Assembly: GCA_964344725.1 (NCBI GenBank)
Contig: CAYFOI010000036.1
Span: 1 to 8,762 of the forward strand
Source: CG2-30-44-17 sp964344725
GTDB lineage: Bacteria > Patescibacteriota > Gracilibacteria > UBA1369 > UBA12470
Reading direction: 5' to 3'
Length of the DNA: 8,762 bases
The first letter of the stretch is position 1. Each line of letters opens with the position of its first letter. Shown here one piece after another: positions 1 through 5,661 of this stretch. The notes under the pieces were generated by a model. The model was not told the DNA's origin and did not search any database. It worked only from the letters and a program-made list of their open reading frames with translations. The position numbers and the translations under genes are program-made.

Positions 1-2
1 GC

Positions 3-71
3 TTACACTAAAGCAAATTTCGCATTTCTACGCACCCGAAAATGAACGGTCTCCAATCTCCATACAAACAT
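3..71 (-). other. short open frame carrying the TVHFRVR peptide (possible gene remnant)
   Basis: A 22-codon frame starts at ATG (69-71) and ends at TAA (3-5), 27 bases beyond the murI stop codon. Its middle reads TVHFRVR, the same peptide as the C-terminus of the gene at 8400-8750, because both places share a 22-bp identical sequence. After that block the two reading frames stay loosely similar (RNAK against NLAK) before each stops. It could be the degraded C-terminal end of a paralogue, a tiny peptide gene, or only the passive translation of a repeat. An in-frame TAG lies two codons upstream of the ATG (75-77), so it is not the tail of an intact longer gene. Function is unknown and reality as a gene is doubtful. 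Confidence 0.2.
29..50 (-). repeat. left copy of 22-bp inverted repeat
   Basis: The reverse complement of these 22 bases is identical to 8712-8733 (core TTCATTTTCGGG). The flanks on both sides diverge, so this is a bounded match. By chance a 22-base match is not expected in a window of this size. Confidence 0.85.
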
Positions 72-80
72 ATCCTAAAT

Positions 81-112
81 AGCTAACAAGCTAAAAAGCT
101 AACTAGCTAACT
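81..112. repeat. 8-bp tandem repeat, four units, at the 3' end of murI
   Basis: The hexamer AGCTAA begins at 81, 89, 97 and 105, giving four consecutive 8-base units (AGCTAANN; the last two are both AGCTAACT). The murI stop codon (99-101) and its last codons (Lys-Leu-Ala-Ser) lie inside the array. Because the period is not a multiple of three, a change in unit number would shift the frame of the MurI C-terminus by a few residues. Such an array could be prone to slippage. No function is evident. Confidence 0.8.
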
Positions 113-917
113 TAACCACCTCAACCTTTGGGATAGTGTGCCCGAGAAATTTCTCACCCATCTCCTTAAATTTCTCAGGGTCGTCAGTCGTCATGAAAGC
201 TCGATCGCTATCCTTGGACAAGCCCTTTTCGATGTCAGGATGACGTTCCAAATAATCCTTAAGACTTTTTGCAACGACAGTACCATCGCCAACAAGATGC
301 ACCTTTTTGCCCATATATTTCTGAAAATCTTTCATCATAAGCGGGTAATGAGTACACCCTAAAATCAAAGTATCAATTTGATGGCTCTTTAGCGGACGCA
401 AATATTTTTTCAAAACCATTCGAGCCTCAGGCTTCGTATGCCAACCTTCTTCAATAAAAGGAACCAAAAGGGGGCAAGCCATAGGCACAACCTCGATATC
501 AGAATCTAACTTAAGCAGCTCAGTTTCATAAGATCCAGACTTAATAGTGCCCTTTGTACCAACAACTCCAATGCGCTTGTTTTTTGTAACCCTCGCAGCC
601 TCCTCCGAAAAAGGCCAAATAACACCAAGAATATTTTTTTTCTCCTTAAGCCCAGCATCAACAATGTATTTATTTTGCAAATGACGCAGCGAAAGCCCCG
701 AAATCGTATTACAAGCCACAATTATAAGACTAACGCCTCTATCAAAGAGAAATTCCACAATTTGCTCAGAGAACCTCGTAATTGTCTCGCGACTGTGAGG
801 CCCATAAGGAGCACGAGCACTGTCTCCAAGGTAGACATAGTCGTACTCAGGCAACTCGTCGAGAAGCCCTTTCAGGACGGATAGTCCGCCAAAACCTGAG
901 TCTATAACACCGATCAT
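99..917 (-). CDS. murI: glutamate racemase MurI
   Basis: This cytoplasmic enzyme interconverts L- and D-glutamate, supplying D-Glu for the peptidoglycan stem peptide. The 272-residue length is normal for the family. The Asp/Glu racemase hallmarks are present in order: DSGFGG at residues 6-11, GDSARAPYGP at 31-40, ACNT at 68-71 with the first catalytic cysteine C69, GTKGTI at 120-125, and LGCTHYP at 186-192 with the second catalytic cysteine C188. The residue after ACNT is Ile rather than the common Ala (ACNTIS). The start is fixed by the N-terminal MIGVIDSGFGG, which is where the family begins. No Shine-Dalgarno sequence precedes it; the leader (918-946) is a low-complexity run of CAACTA-type units when read on the gene strand. 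It stands alone, divergent from the channel gene, and its 3' end runs into an 8-bp tandem repeat. Confidence 0.96.
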   Translation of the reverse strand: MIGVIDSGFGGLSVLKGLLDELPEYDYVYLGDSARAPYGPHSRETITRFSEQIVEFLFDRGVSLIIVACNTISGLSLRHLQNKYIVDAGLKEKKNILGVIWPFSEEAARVTKNKRIGVVGTKGTIKSGSYETELLKLDSDIEVVPMACPLLVPFIEEGWHTKPEARMVLKKYLRPLKSHQIDTLILGCTHYPLMMKDFQKYMGKKVHLVGDGTVVAKSLKDYLERHPDIEKGLSKDSDRAFMTTDDPEKFKEMGEKFLGHTIPKVEVVKLAS

Positions 918-1110
918 AGGTAGTTGTAGTTGGTAGTAGTAGTTGTATCAACGAATATTATCCGAGCCAACTACATCGTAGTCTACCCTAACAGGTTGAC
1001 CCGCGTACCAAAAACAGGTATAATATACTGATATAACTATATCTAGAAGGGTAATCCTAACCCGCGCGAAGCGCACCACATAAACACTACACCCTTCAAC
1101 CCCACCCCCT
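918..1110. promoter_or_regulatory. divergent intergenic region between murI and the channel gene
   Basis: Next to murI, 921-945 contains repeated TAGTTG hexamers (921, 927, 940), which read as CAACTA in the murI leader. A perfect dyad, ACTAC-ATC-GTAGT, lies at 970-982 just upstream of the channel promoter -35 element and could be an operator. The string GTCTACCCT (981-989) is shared with the TGTC array at 2593-2601. I see only a weak minus-strand -10 candidate (TAATAT near 953-958) for murI. A small GCGC-GAA-GCGC hairpin sits near 1065-1075 in the channel leader. Confidence 0.5.
996..1024 (+). promoter_or_regulatory. sigma-70-type promoter for the channel gene
   Basis: TTGACC (996-1001) and a perfect TATAAT (1019-1024) are separated by exactly 17 bases, which is close to consensus. 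Transcription would start near 1031, leaving a leader of about 80 bases before the ATG at 1111. The last 30 bases of that leader are C- and A-rich without a Shine-Dalgarno sequence. Confidence 0.75.
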
Positions 1111-1869
1111 ATGGACTTCAAAGAAGCAATTAACATTATCGAGCAACGTGGTGATTTCAATCAGTACGCAAAGCTTCGTACAGTGTTTGAGGACAAGCTT
1201 CAAGAGCTGGACAGATCTGACTATACGGAGAGGGGACTTTGTTACTATTACTTGTTGGTTAGTTTGCTTAAAGCACATCTCGTATACGACACAGAAGAGT
1301 GTCGAGAATTTTATGCAAAGATGGATGCTGAGTTCAGAAAACAGGAAGATAAATACAAACAAGAAGGGGATAAGTTTTCAGAAATGGAAATAAACGACTT
1401 CTATCACTTAATGGAGCGCTGTTATAGCTCGCTAGAGATCGTTTATGAGAAGAAGGACTTCGATGACAGCAAGAAAAAAGCTTACGAACGCAAAATGACA
1501 TACCGTAAAAATTCCTACCTGTTCAACAAACAATACTGGAATTGGTTTGAGTACAAATTCTTACAATTAACGTGTCTCTACGGAGATAGCTTCATAAGAT
1601 GGGGGATCACAGCGGTTGCATTTAGTATCATATTGGCATTTTTCTACTTTCTCATAGATATACCAATGGAGGAAGAATACAAGATGGTAACAGACCTAGG
1701 TGGTCATTGGTTTGACTATATTTATTTTTCGATTATCACGCTGACAAGTCTCGGTTTCGGAGATTTTGTTCCACTACCATTTGCAGGGAAGGTCCTAGCA
1801 TCAATAGAAGCATTTTTCGGATTCGTAATGCTTGGTATTTTCATCACCCTTATTCAGAAAAAAATCTAA
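1111..1869 (+). CDS. two-TM potassium-channel-like protein with N-terminal helical domain
   Basis: This is probably a tetrameric cation channel of the inner membrane, of the Ion_trans_2 (KcsA-like) class. Residues 1-155 are hydrophilic, charged and likely helical, with no recognised domain. TM1 is about 163-183, followed by a pore helix (199-211) and the filter TSLGFGD (212-218), then TM2 at about 225-248. The protein ends four residues after TM2, so there is no C-terminal RCK/TrkA gating domain; any sensor must be the N-terminal cytosolic part. Compared with the textbook TTVGYGD filter, it carries S213, L214 and F216, while both filter glycines (215, 217) and D218 are kept, so K+ selectivity is likely but untested. 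A strong promoter lies upstream. The start has no Shine-Dalgarno sequence. The stop is one base from the stop of the convergent DNA-binding gene. Confidence 0.85.
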   Translation: MDFKEAINIIEQRGDFNQYAKLRTVFEDKLQELDRSDYTERGLCYYYLLVSLLKAHLVYDTEECREFYAKMDAEFRKQEDKYKQEGDKFSEMEINDFYHLMERCYSSLEIVYEKKDFDDSKKKAYERKMTYRKNSYLFNKQYWNWFEYKFLQLTCLYGDSFIRWGITAVAFSIILAFFYFLIDIPMEEEYKMVTDLGGHWFDYIYFSIITLTSLGFGDFVPLPFAGKVLASIEAFFGFVMLGIFITLIQKKI

Positions 1870-1870
1870 C

Positions 1871-2509
1871 TTACTTCTGCAAGAGCCACCAAAGTATTGG
1901 TTGCAGACCAAGGACAATAGCCAAGAGGACTATATAAACCTTGGAATTAACTTTTTCGAGCTCGAGTTGCGTTTCCAAAGACTTAACGCTTCTGAGATAT
2001 TTTTTTGCAATTGATTTAATTTTCTCAACCTTAGCTTCAGCTTTTTTGCTAGCCGCTTTATGCTCCAATAGAGGGACGGAATGCTGGAGCTGAGCCTCCA
2101 ATTGTCCTACGCGATAGTTCGCGATTTCTAATTTTTGTTGATACTCTTTGAGCTCTTCTTTTGATTCTTTAAAAAGTATTTCATAAACGCTTTCCGACTT
2201 ATCTTCTTTAACGATATCTTCACCCAAAATTCGACCTGCTTGAGTATGAACATCAATAGTTGGACCTTGCGGTTCTTCAAAATCATTAAGCGAACGATGA
2301 GTACGCCCTTCATTTGCTTCTTGCGGCGATTCAGTACGCGGGACATAACCAGTTTTAAATGATTTAATCTCGTTTTCATCAAGCCTGACAAAACCGTTAA
2401 TTTTTCGAGCTGAGAGACGCCCCGCACGTATATAACGATCCAACGTCCTAAGCGACACCCCTAATGCCTCAGAAGCTACTTTACGGTCCATTGTGTACGA
2501 ATCGGCCAT
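1871..2509 (-). CDS. membrane-anchored MerR/excisionase-like DNA-binding protein
   Basis: The 212-residue protein opens with a winged-helix/MerR-like HTH (about residues 8-46: an AxxLGVSxRTLDRYIRxGRL core, then a short wing with FVRLDENEI). A polar, probably disordered linker covers about 52-105. A long heptad-rich coiled coil rich in Glu, Lys and Leu runs from about 106 to 188. A single hydrophobic segment at about 191-210 (VYIVLLAIVLGLQPILWWLL) ends two residues from the C-terminus. The predicted arrangement is a dimer whose DNA-binding heads are held on a stalk from the membrane. The target is not known. The phased TGTC/GACA array directly upstream (2559-2697) is the obvious candidate, which would imply autoregulation or locus tethering (inference). 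The start at 2509 follows an A-rich leader (AAAGAAA); a second ATG at codon 7 would barely shorten it. It is unlike classical MerR sensors, having no ligand-binding domain. Confidence 0.8.
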   Translation of the reverse strand: MADSYTMDRKVASEALGVSLRTLDRYIRAGRLSARKINGFVRLDENEIKSFKTGYVPRTESPQEANEGRTHRSLNDFEEPQGPTIDVHTQAGRILGEDIVKEDKSESVYEILFKESKEELKEYQQKLEIANYRVGQLEAQLQHSVPLLEHKAASKKAEAKVEKIKSIAKKYLRSVKSLETQLELEKVNSKVYIVLLAIVLGLQPILWWLLQK

Positions 2510-2558
2510 TTTCTTTTTTATTTATGTGCAAGGCCATATTAATAGTGATTAACCTGGA

Positions 2559-2697
2559 TGTCTAGACAAAATAGACACACTGTCTACCGGATGTCTACCC
2601 TTGTCTACTGCGCAAACCCGCTTAAAGCCTAAGGAGTAGACACATTGTCTGGACATGCCTACGTAGTTGTCTGGACAGATAAAAGGGGGTGTCGACA
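2559..2697. promoter_or_regulatory. helically phased array of TGTC/GACA operator-like sites
   Basis: Thirteen TGTC tetramers, counting both strands, lie within 139 bases; about one is expected by chance. On the plus strand they begin at 2559, 2581, 2592, 2602, 2646, 2668 and 2690, with spacings 22, 11, 10, 44, 22 and 22, all close to whole helical turns. Individual dyads are TGTCTAGACA (2559-2568, perfect), TAGACA-CAC-TGTCTA (2572-2586, perfect arms), TGTCTGGACA twice (2646-2655 and 2668-2677) and TGTCGACA (2690-2697, perfect). The dyad nearest the gene overlaps the likely promoter region of the membrane-anchored HTH gene, which suits autoregulation. The binding protein is inferred, not shown. 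Confidence 0.7.
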
Positions 2698-2910
2698 TTG
2701 CATGTATAGGCGGGAATATGTTGTAAGTTATAAAACATGGGGTTTTGTGTCGGGAAGCGAGGATTTGGCGTGAAATAACGAATTCGTTTGGCATTGTGGG
2801 GCGGGTAGTCGTGTGGCTGAAAGGGGCTTTGAAGTGCTAGAAAACGGCTATGTAAATGATAAAGATGGCTGGCGCGTGCACGTCGAAAATGATATTTTTA
2901 TGTCTGAAAA
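2698..2910. other. gene-free stretch between the TGTC array and the RNA methyltransferase
   Basis: No convincing gene is present. On the plus strand one frame is open from ATG 2702 for 23 codons to a TGA at 2771-2773. It is then open again for 46 codons to a TGA at 2912-2914 that overlaps the ATG at 2911 (ATGA). The second half could start only at GTG 2813, giving 33 residues with a protein-like composition. This may be a broken or very small gene, or chance. I see no strong promoter or terminator here. Confidence 0.35.
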
Positions 2911-3432
2911 ATGAATTGGATAATCAAAGTCTTTCAAATGGCTAGTAAAAAGAAAAAACAAGGCATGGATAGTCGACCAGTTGACATAGTGGTGGTTTTG
3001 GACAACATACGTAGCTTGCATAATGTTGGGGCGATTTTTCGAACTTGCGATGGCGCAGGTGTTTCAAAAATATACCTTTGTGGCATGACAGGGACTCCCC
3101 CGCGAAGAGAAATAACCAAGACAGCAATAGGTGCAGAAGAGGTTATACCCTGGGAGTACAGAAGGTATACGCTCAGGCTGATAAAAAAACTTAAAACAGA
3201 AGGGTATGAAATAGTTTCGCTAGAGAAGACGGACCAAAGTCAGATTTTCAACCAAGCGAAATACTTAAAAAAGACATGTCTAGTCGTAGGACACGAAATC
3301 AACGGTATCAAGAAGGCGGTCTTAGACGAATCTGACAAAGTTGTCCACATACCAATGCGCGGCACGAAAGAATCTCTCAACGTAGCGACAGCTTTTGGTA
3401 TAGCCATTTACGAGATCACAAGGGGACTGTAA
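2911..3432 (+). CDS. TrmH/SpoU-family RNA 2'-O-methyltransferase
   Basis: This SPOUT-fold methyltransferase uses S-adenosylmethionine to methylate a ribose 2'-OH in tRNA or rRNA; the exact target cannot be read from sequence. The three SpoU motifs are clear. Motif 1 is DNIRSLHNVGAIFRTCDGAG (31-50), with N38 and catalytic R44. Motif 2 is LVVGHEINGI (124-133). Motif 3 (about 146-168) contains IPMRG and ESLNV with S155 and N157, which form the SAM-binding knot. The protein is a bare catalytic domain without the N-terminal RNA-binding extension of RlmB-type enzymes. Two starts are possible: ATG 2911, overlapping an upstream TGA, or ATG 2938, which gives MASKKKKQG and fits the usual family N-terminus better. 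Neither has a Shine-Dalgarno sequence. It heads a tight cluster, with the next gene 11 bases downstream. Confidence 0.9.
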   Translation: MNWIIKVFQMASKKKKQGMDSRPVDIVVVLDNIRSLHNVGAIFRTCDGAGVSKIYLCGMTGTPPRREITKTAIGAEEVIPWEYRRYTLRLIKKLKTEGYEIVSLEKTDQSQIFNQAKYLKKTCLVVGHEINGIKKAVLDESDKVVHIPMRGTKESLNVATAFGIAIYEITRGL

Positions 3433-3443
3433 AATGCCTCCTG

Positions 3444-4436
3444 ATGATCAAAACAATCAAACACATCATTAAATATACGATTCTAGCATCGCTGCTAATG
3501 CTGTTTTTGGGATGGTACTTTTTGGTAGGACTTCATGAAAGCTTTGAAGGAAAAGACTTTAATACAGGCAATAACGGCTTATGGATAAAGCACGCTTGGG
3601 TTGGCAACGAACAAGAAGAGAGCGTTGTTGAAGATTTGGCGTTAAAACTCGCGAAGTATGACATCAAATACGTATATGTTCACACCGGCCCTATCGATGC
3701 GGACGGTACAATCCCGGAAGAACGCTATAAATTCGCCGAAGAGTTTTTACAAATACTGACAACAAAAAATCCAGACGTTGTTCCCCTAGCATGGCTTGGA
3801 CAACTTAGATCAGAGGTCGATATTGACGACCCTGAAATACGTACAAGTATAGTTGAAACATGTGAAAAGCTTATTTCCGAAACAGGATACGCAGGAATCC
3901 ACTATGACATTGAACCGATACCCCATGAAGACCAGGCATTTTTAGACCTTTTGCAAGAGACAAGAGAGAAAATAGGCGAAGCACCTATCTCAATAGCAAC
4001 TGATGAATGGCAGCCTAGCCTAATTAGCGACGTAGTAGGCGTGATTTTGGAACAAGAAATAACAAGTTACTGGGAAACAGATTATTTCCAATCGACAGCA
4101 GAAATCGCAGATCAAATAGTCGTGATGACTTACGACACTTCTCTGTCAGACCCAGAACACTACGAATGGCTAGTCGAACAGCAGGTAATTTATTTGTCTC
4201 AGATGCTAGCACCAGCAGGTAAAGAATTGCTTATTGGTATTCCAACTTACGAGGACGACAAAGATAGTTTCGATCCTAAAGTTGAAAACATGGAAACCGG
4301 CCTAAATGGCGTCATCGCAGGCCTAAACAACAAGCGTACGACCCGAGATACATTCACTGGAGTCGCAATCTATGCCAACTGGGAGACCGACGAATCTGAG
4401 TGGGATGTTTATGAAAAACTATGGCAAGGACTATGA
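3444..4436 (+). CDS. membrane-anchored GH18-like TIM-barrel protein
   Basis: Residues 1-10 are Lys-rich and 11-30 form one membrane segment or uncleaved signal anchor, which places the remaining 300 residues outside the membrane. The body resembles glycoside hydrolase family 18 proteins. The strand-4 motif GYAGIHYDIEP (148-158) aligns with DGxDxDxE, keeping D155 and the catalytic acid position E157, but the first Asp is Ala and the second is His. VVMTYD (226-231), LLIGIPTYE (242-250) and GVAIYANWE (306-314) match the later barrel strands. It may be a chitinase/lysozyme-like or peptidoglycan-related hydrolase, or a non-catalytic sugar-binding barrel. The substrate is unknown. The TGA stop overlaps the ybeY ATG (ATGA at 4433-4436), so the two are probably translationally coupled. 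Confidence 0.7.
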   Translation: MIKTIKHIIKYTILASLLMLFLGWYFLVGLHESFEGKDFNTGNNGLWIKHAWVGNEQEESVVEDLALKLAKYDIKYVYVHTGPIDADGTIPEERYKFAEEFLQILTTKNPDVVPLAWLGQLRSEVDIDDPEIRTSIVETCEKLISETGYAGIHYDIEPIPHEDQAFLDLLQETREKIGEAPISIATDEWQPSLISDVVGVILEQEITSYWETDYFQSTAEIADQIVVMTYDTSLSDPEHYEWLVEQQVIYLSQMLAPAGKELLIGIPTYEDDKDSFDPKVENMETGLNGVIAGLNNKRTTRDTFTGVAIYANWETDESEWDVYEKLWQGL

Positions 4437-4840
4437 TCAAACTTACTTATTCAAACCAGACCGAAGAAAAAATTTCCGAAGCAATGTTCTCGGGTCTTTT
4501 GCCTAAAATCTTAGAAAAACACCCAGACGCGGAAGGTGAAATAAGCTTAACAATAGTCGATGATTATAAAATCCAAGCTCTTAATAAAGAATACCGCGGC
4601 AAAGACGAGCCGACAGACGTGATCTCATTTGCCTACGATGAAACCGAAAAATTCCCAGGCCACAATATGCTCGGCGAAATATATCTCTCAGTAGAAACAG
4701 CAAAACGCCAATCAAAAGATCTAGATCACGAACTCAAACTCCTCTTCATCCACGGAGTACTTCATCTGCTCGGCTATACGCACGAGACTAATGAGAAGTA
4801 CGAGGAGATGATGAAGGTTACTGAGGAGTTGCTTCGGTAG
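4433..4840 (+). CDS. ybeY: endoribonuclease YbeY (rRNA maturation)
   Basis: YbeY is a zinc-dependent single-strand endoribonuclease involved in 16S rRNA 3'-end maturation and ribosome quality control. The signature NKEYRGKDEPTDVISF (51-66 from this start) and the metal site HGVLHLLGYTH (107-117, histidines 107, 111 and 117) are present. The usual GYDH is GYTH here; the three metal ligands are retained. I prefer the start at 4433 (MIKLTYSN, 135 residues) over the in-frame ATG at 4421, because it forms an ATGA overlap with the preceding stop and has AAGGA a few bases upstream, one of the few Shine-Dalgarno-like sites in the window. The last 23 bases overlap the 3' end of the convergent minus-strand gene. 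Confidence 0.95.
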   Translation: MIKLTYSNQTEEKISEAMFSGLLPKILEKHPDAEGEISLTIVDDYKIQALNKEYRGKDEPTDVISFAYDETEKFPGHNMLGEIYLSVETAKRQSKDLDHELKLLFIHGVLHLLGYTHETNEKYEEMMKVTEELLR

Positions 4841-5591
4841 GTACTTGATCGGCTGCGGGAGCATCCGCCAAAGCTACATTAACAGTTGGAGAACCTGTTA
4901 AAACAGCCTTTACAGCTTGTGACACGGATACGTCATTACGCACAGCCTCATAAACAGTCAAAGCGCCTGCAGTAGTTAGTATAAGAGCCGCAGCAGCAAG
5001 TGCTGGCTTCGCAAAGCGCATGAGTCTTTGGCGTACTGGCACAGAAACTTTGAGCTGATTCACAGGCATCCCAGCCATTGCATCCTGGTGAGCAGATTGC
5101 AAAGTCGCAATATGATCAGGTAAAGCTTCGTTGCCTTCTCTTAAACCTTCAATAACTTCCCATATTACCTGAGCAGCTTCATCAGGGATCTGCATAGGGA
5201 TAGGCAGCTCGCCATCTTCTCCTGGTCCATTATCAGCGCCCTCAGGCAGATAAACCATCTCTTCAAGCCTATCAGCAGATCCTAGGTCTTCCGGAGCATT
5301 ACTATTCATTGTCTGAATGATGCCTCCAAGTTCTGCTAGTTTTTCGGCAATTTCCCGCAGTCCTTCACGATAGTCCTGACATCCAGTCAGCATCGCTACA
5401 TTTCTTGTATCTATAGCATGTGCTATTTCCAACAAAGTTTGACGCACTTCTTCAGGCATTCTAAGTTCATAATTTCTAGCAAGGTCGGTTAATTGTTGAG
5501 CATAGCCTTGGTCCGCTTCAGCATTTTCTATAAGGGGAGCAACATACTGTTCTCCTACAACTCCTAGACCTCCAGGTCGTTCACTAGCCAT
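4818..5591 (-). CDS. unknown single-pass membrane protein
   Basis: I do not recognise this 257-residue protein. Residues 1-185 are soluble, acidic and mostly helical by composition (rich in Glu, Ala and Leu), with a Pro/Gly/Glu-rich loop at about 110-138. A basic stretch (R187, R189, R192, K195) precedes one hydrophobic segment at about 196-215, and a roughly 40-residue Ala/Pro/Thr-rich tail follows. By the positive-inside rule the large N-terminal part is cytosolic and the tail external. That topology resembles anti-sigma or adaptor proteins, but no zinc-binding or other motif supports such a role. The start at 5591 is the first ATG after a good promoter, without a Shine-Dalgarno sequence. 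Its 3' end overlaps ybeY by 23 bases in the convergent orientation, and it diverges from the PEP carboxylase gene. Confidence 0.75.
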   Translation of the reverse strand: MASERPGGLGVVGEQYVAPLIENAEADQGYAQQLTDLARNYELRMPEEVRQTLLEIAHAIDTRNVAMLTGCQDYREGLREIAEKLAELGGIIQTMNSNAPEDLGSADRLEEMVYLPEGADNGPGEDGELPIPMQIPDEAAQVIWEVIEGLREGNEALPDHIATLQSAHQDAMAGMPVNQLKVSVPVRQRLMRFAKPALAAAALILTTAGALTVYEAVRNDVSVSQAVKAVLTGSPTVNVALADAPAADQVPTEATPQ

Positions 5592-5623
5592 GATTTTCGT
5601 GGTTAATTAAATACCGGCGGCTA

Positions 5624-5651
5624 AGTTTAATTGATAACCAGGATTTGTCAA
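5624..5651 (-). promoter_or_regulatory. candidate promoter for the unknown membrane protein gene
   Basis: On the minus strand a perfect TTGACA (5651-5646) is followed after 16 bases by TAAACT (5629-5624; four of six match the -10 consensus). Transcription would begin near 5617, about 26 bases before the start codon. The element lies within the 70-base space shared with the divergent PEP carboxylase gene, so the two transcription units may interfere. Confidence 0.5.
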
Positions 5652-5661
5652 ACTTAGGCAT

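Noticed and set aside
2559..2697. CRISPR array
   Set aside because: Repeated units are only 6-10 bases and palindromic, with about 22-base periodicity. There are no long identical repeats, no unique spacers of normal size and no cas gene.
2771..2773. UGA read as glycine (alternative code of some CPR groups)
   Set aside because: All well-recognised genes are full length without internal TGA and encode Gly with GGN codons, and TGA serves as stop in the ATGA overlap at 4434-4436.
2549..2794. 81-codon minus-strand open frame across the TGTC array
   Set aside because: It covers the repeat array, has no recognisable motif or start signal, and its composition follows the repeats.
4421..4432. earlier ATG for ybeY
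   Set aside because: The ATG at 4433 forms the ATGA coupling overlap and has AAGGA at proper distance; family N-termini match MIKL better than MART.
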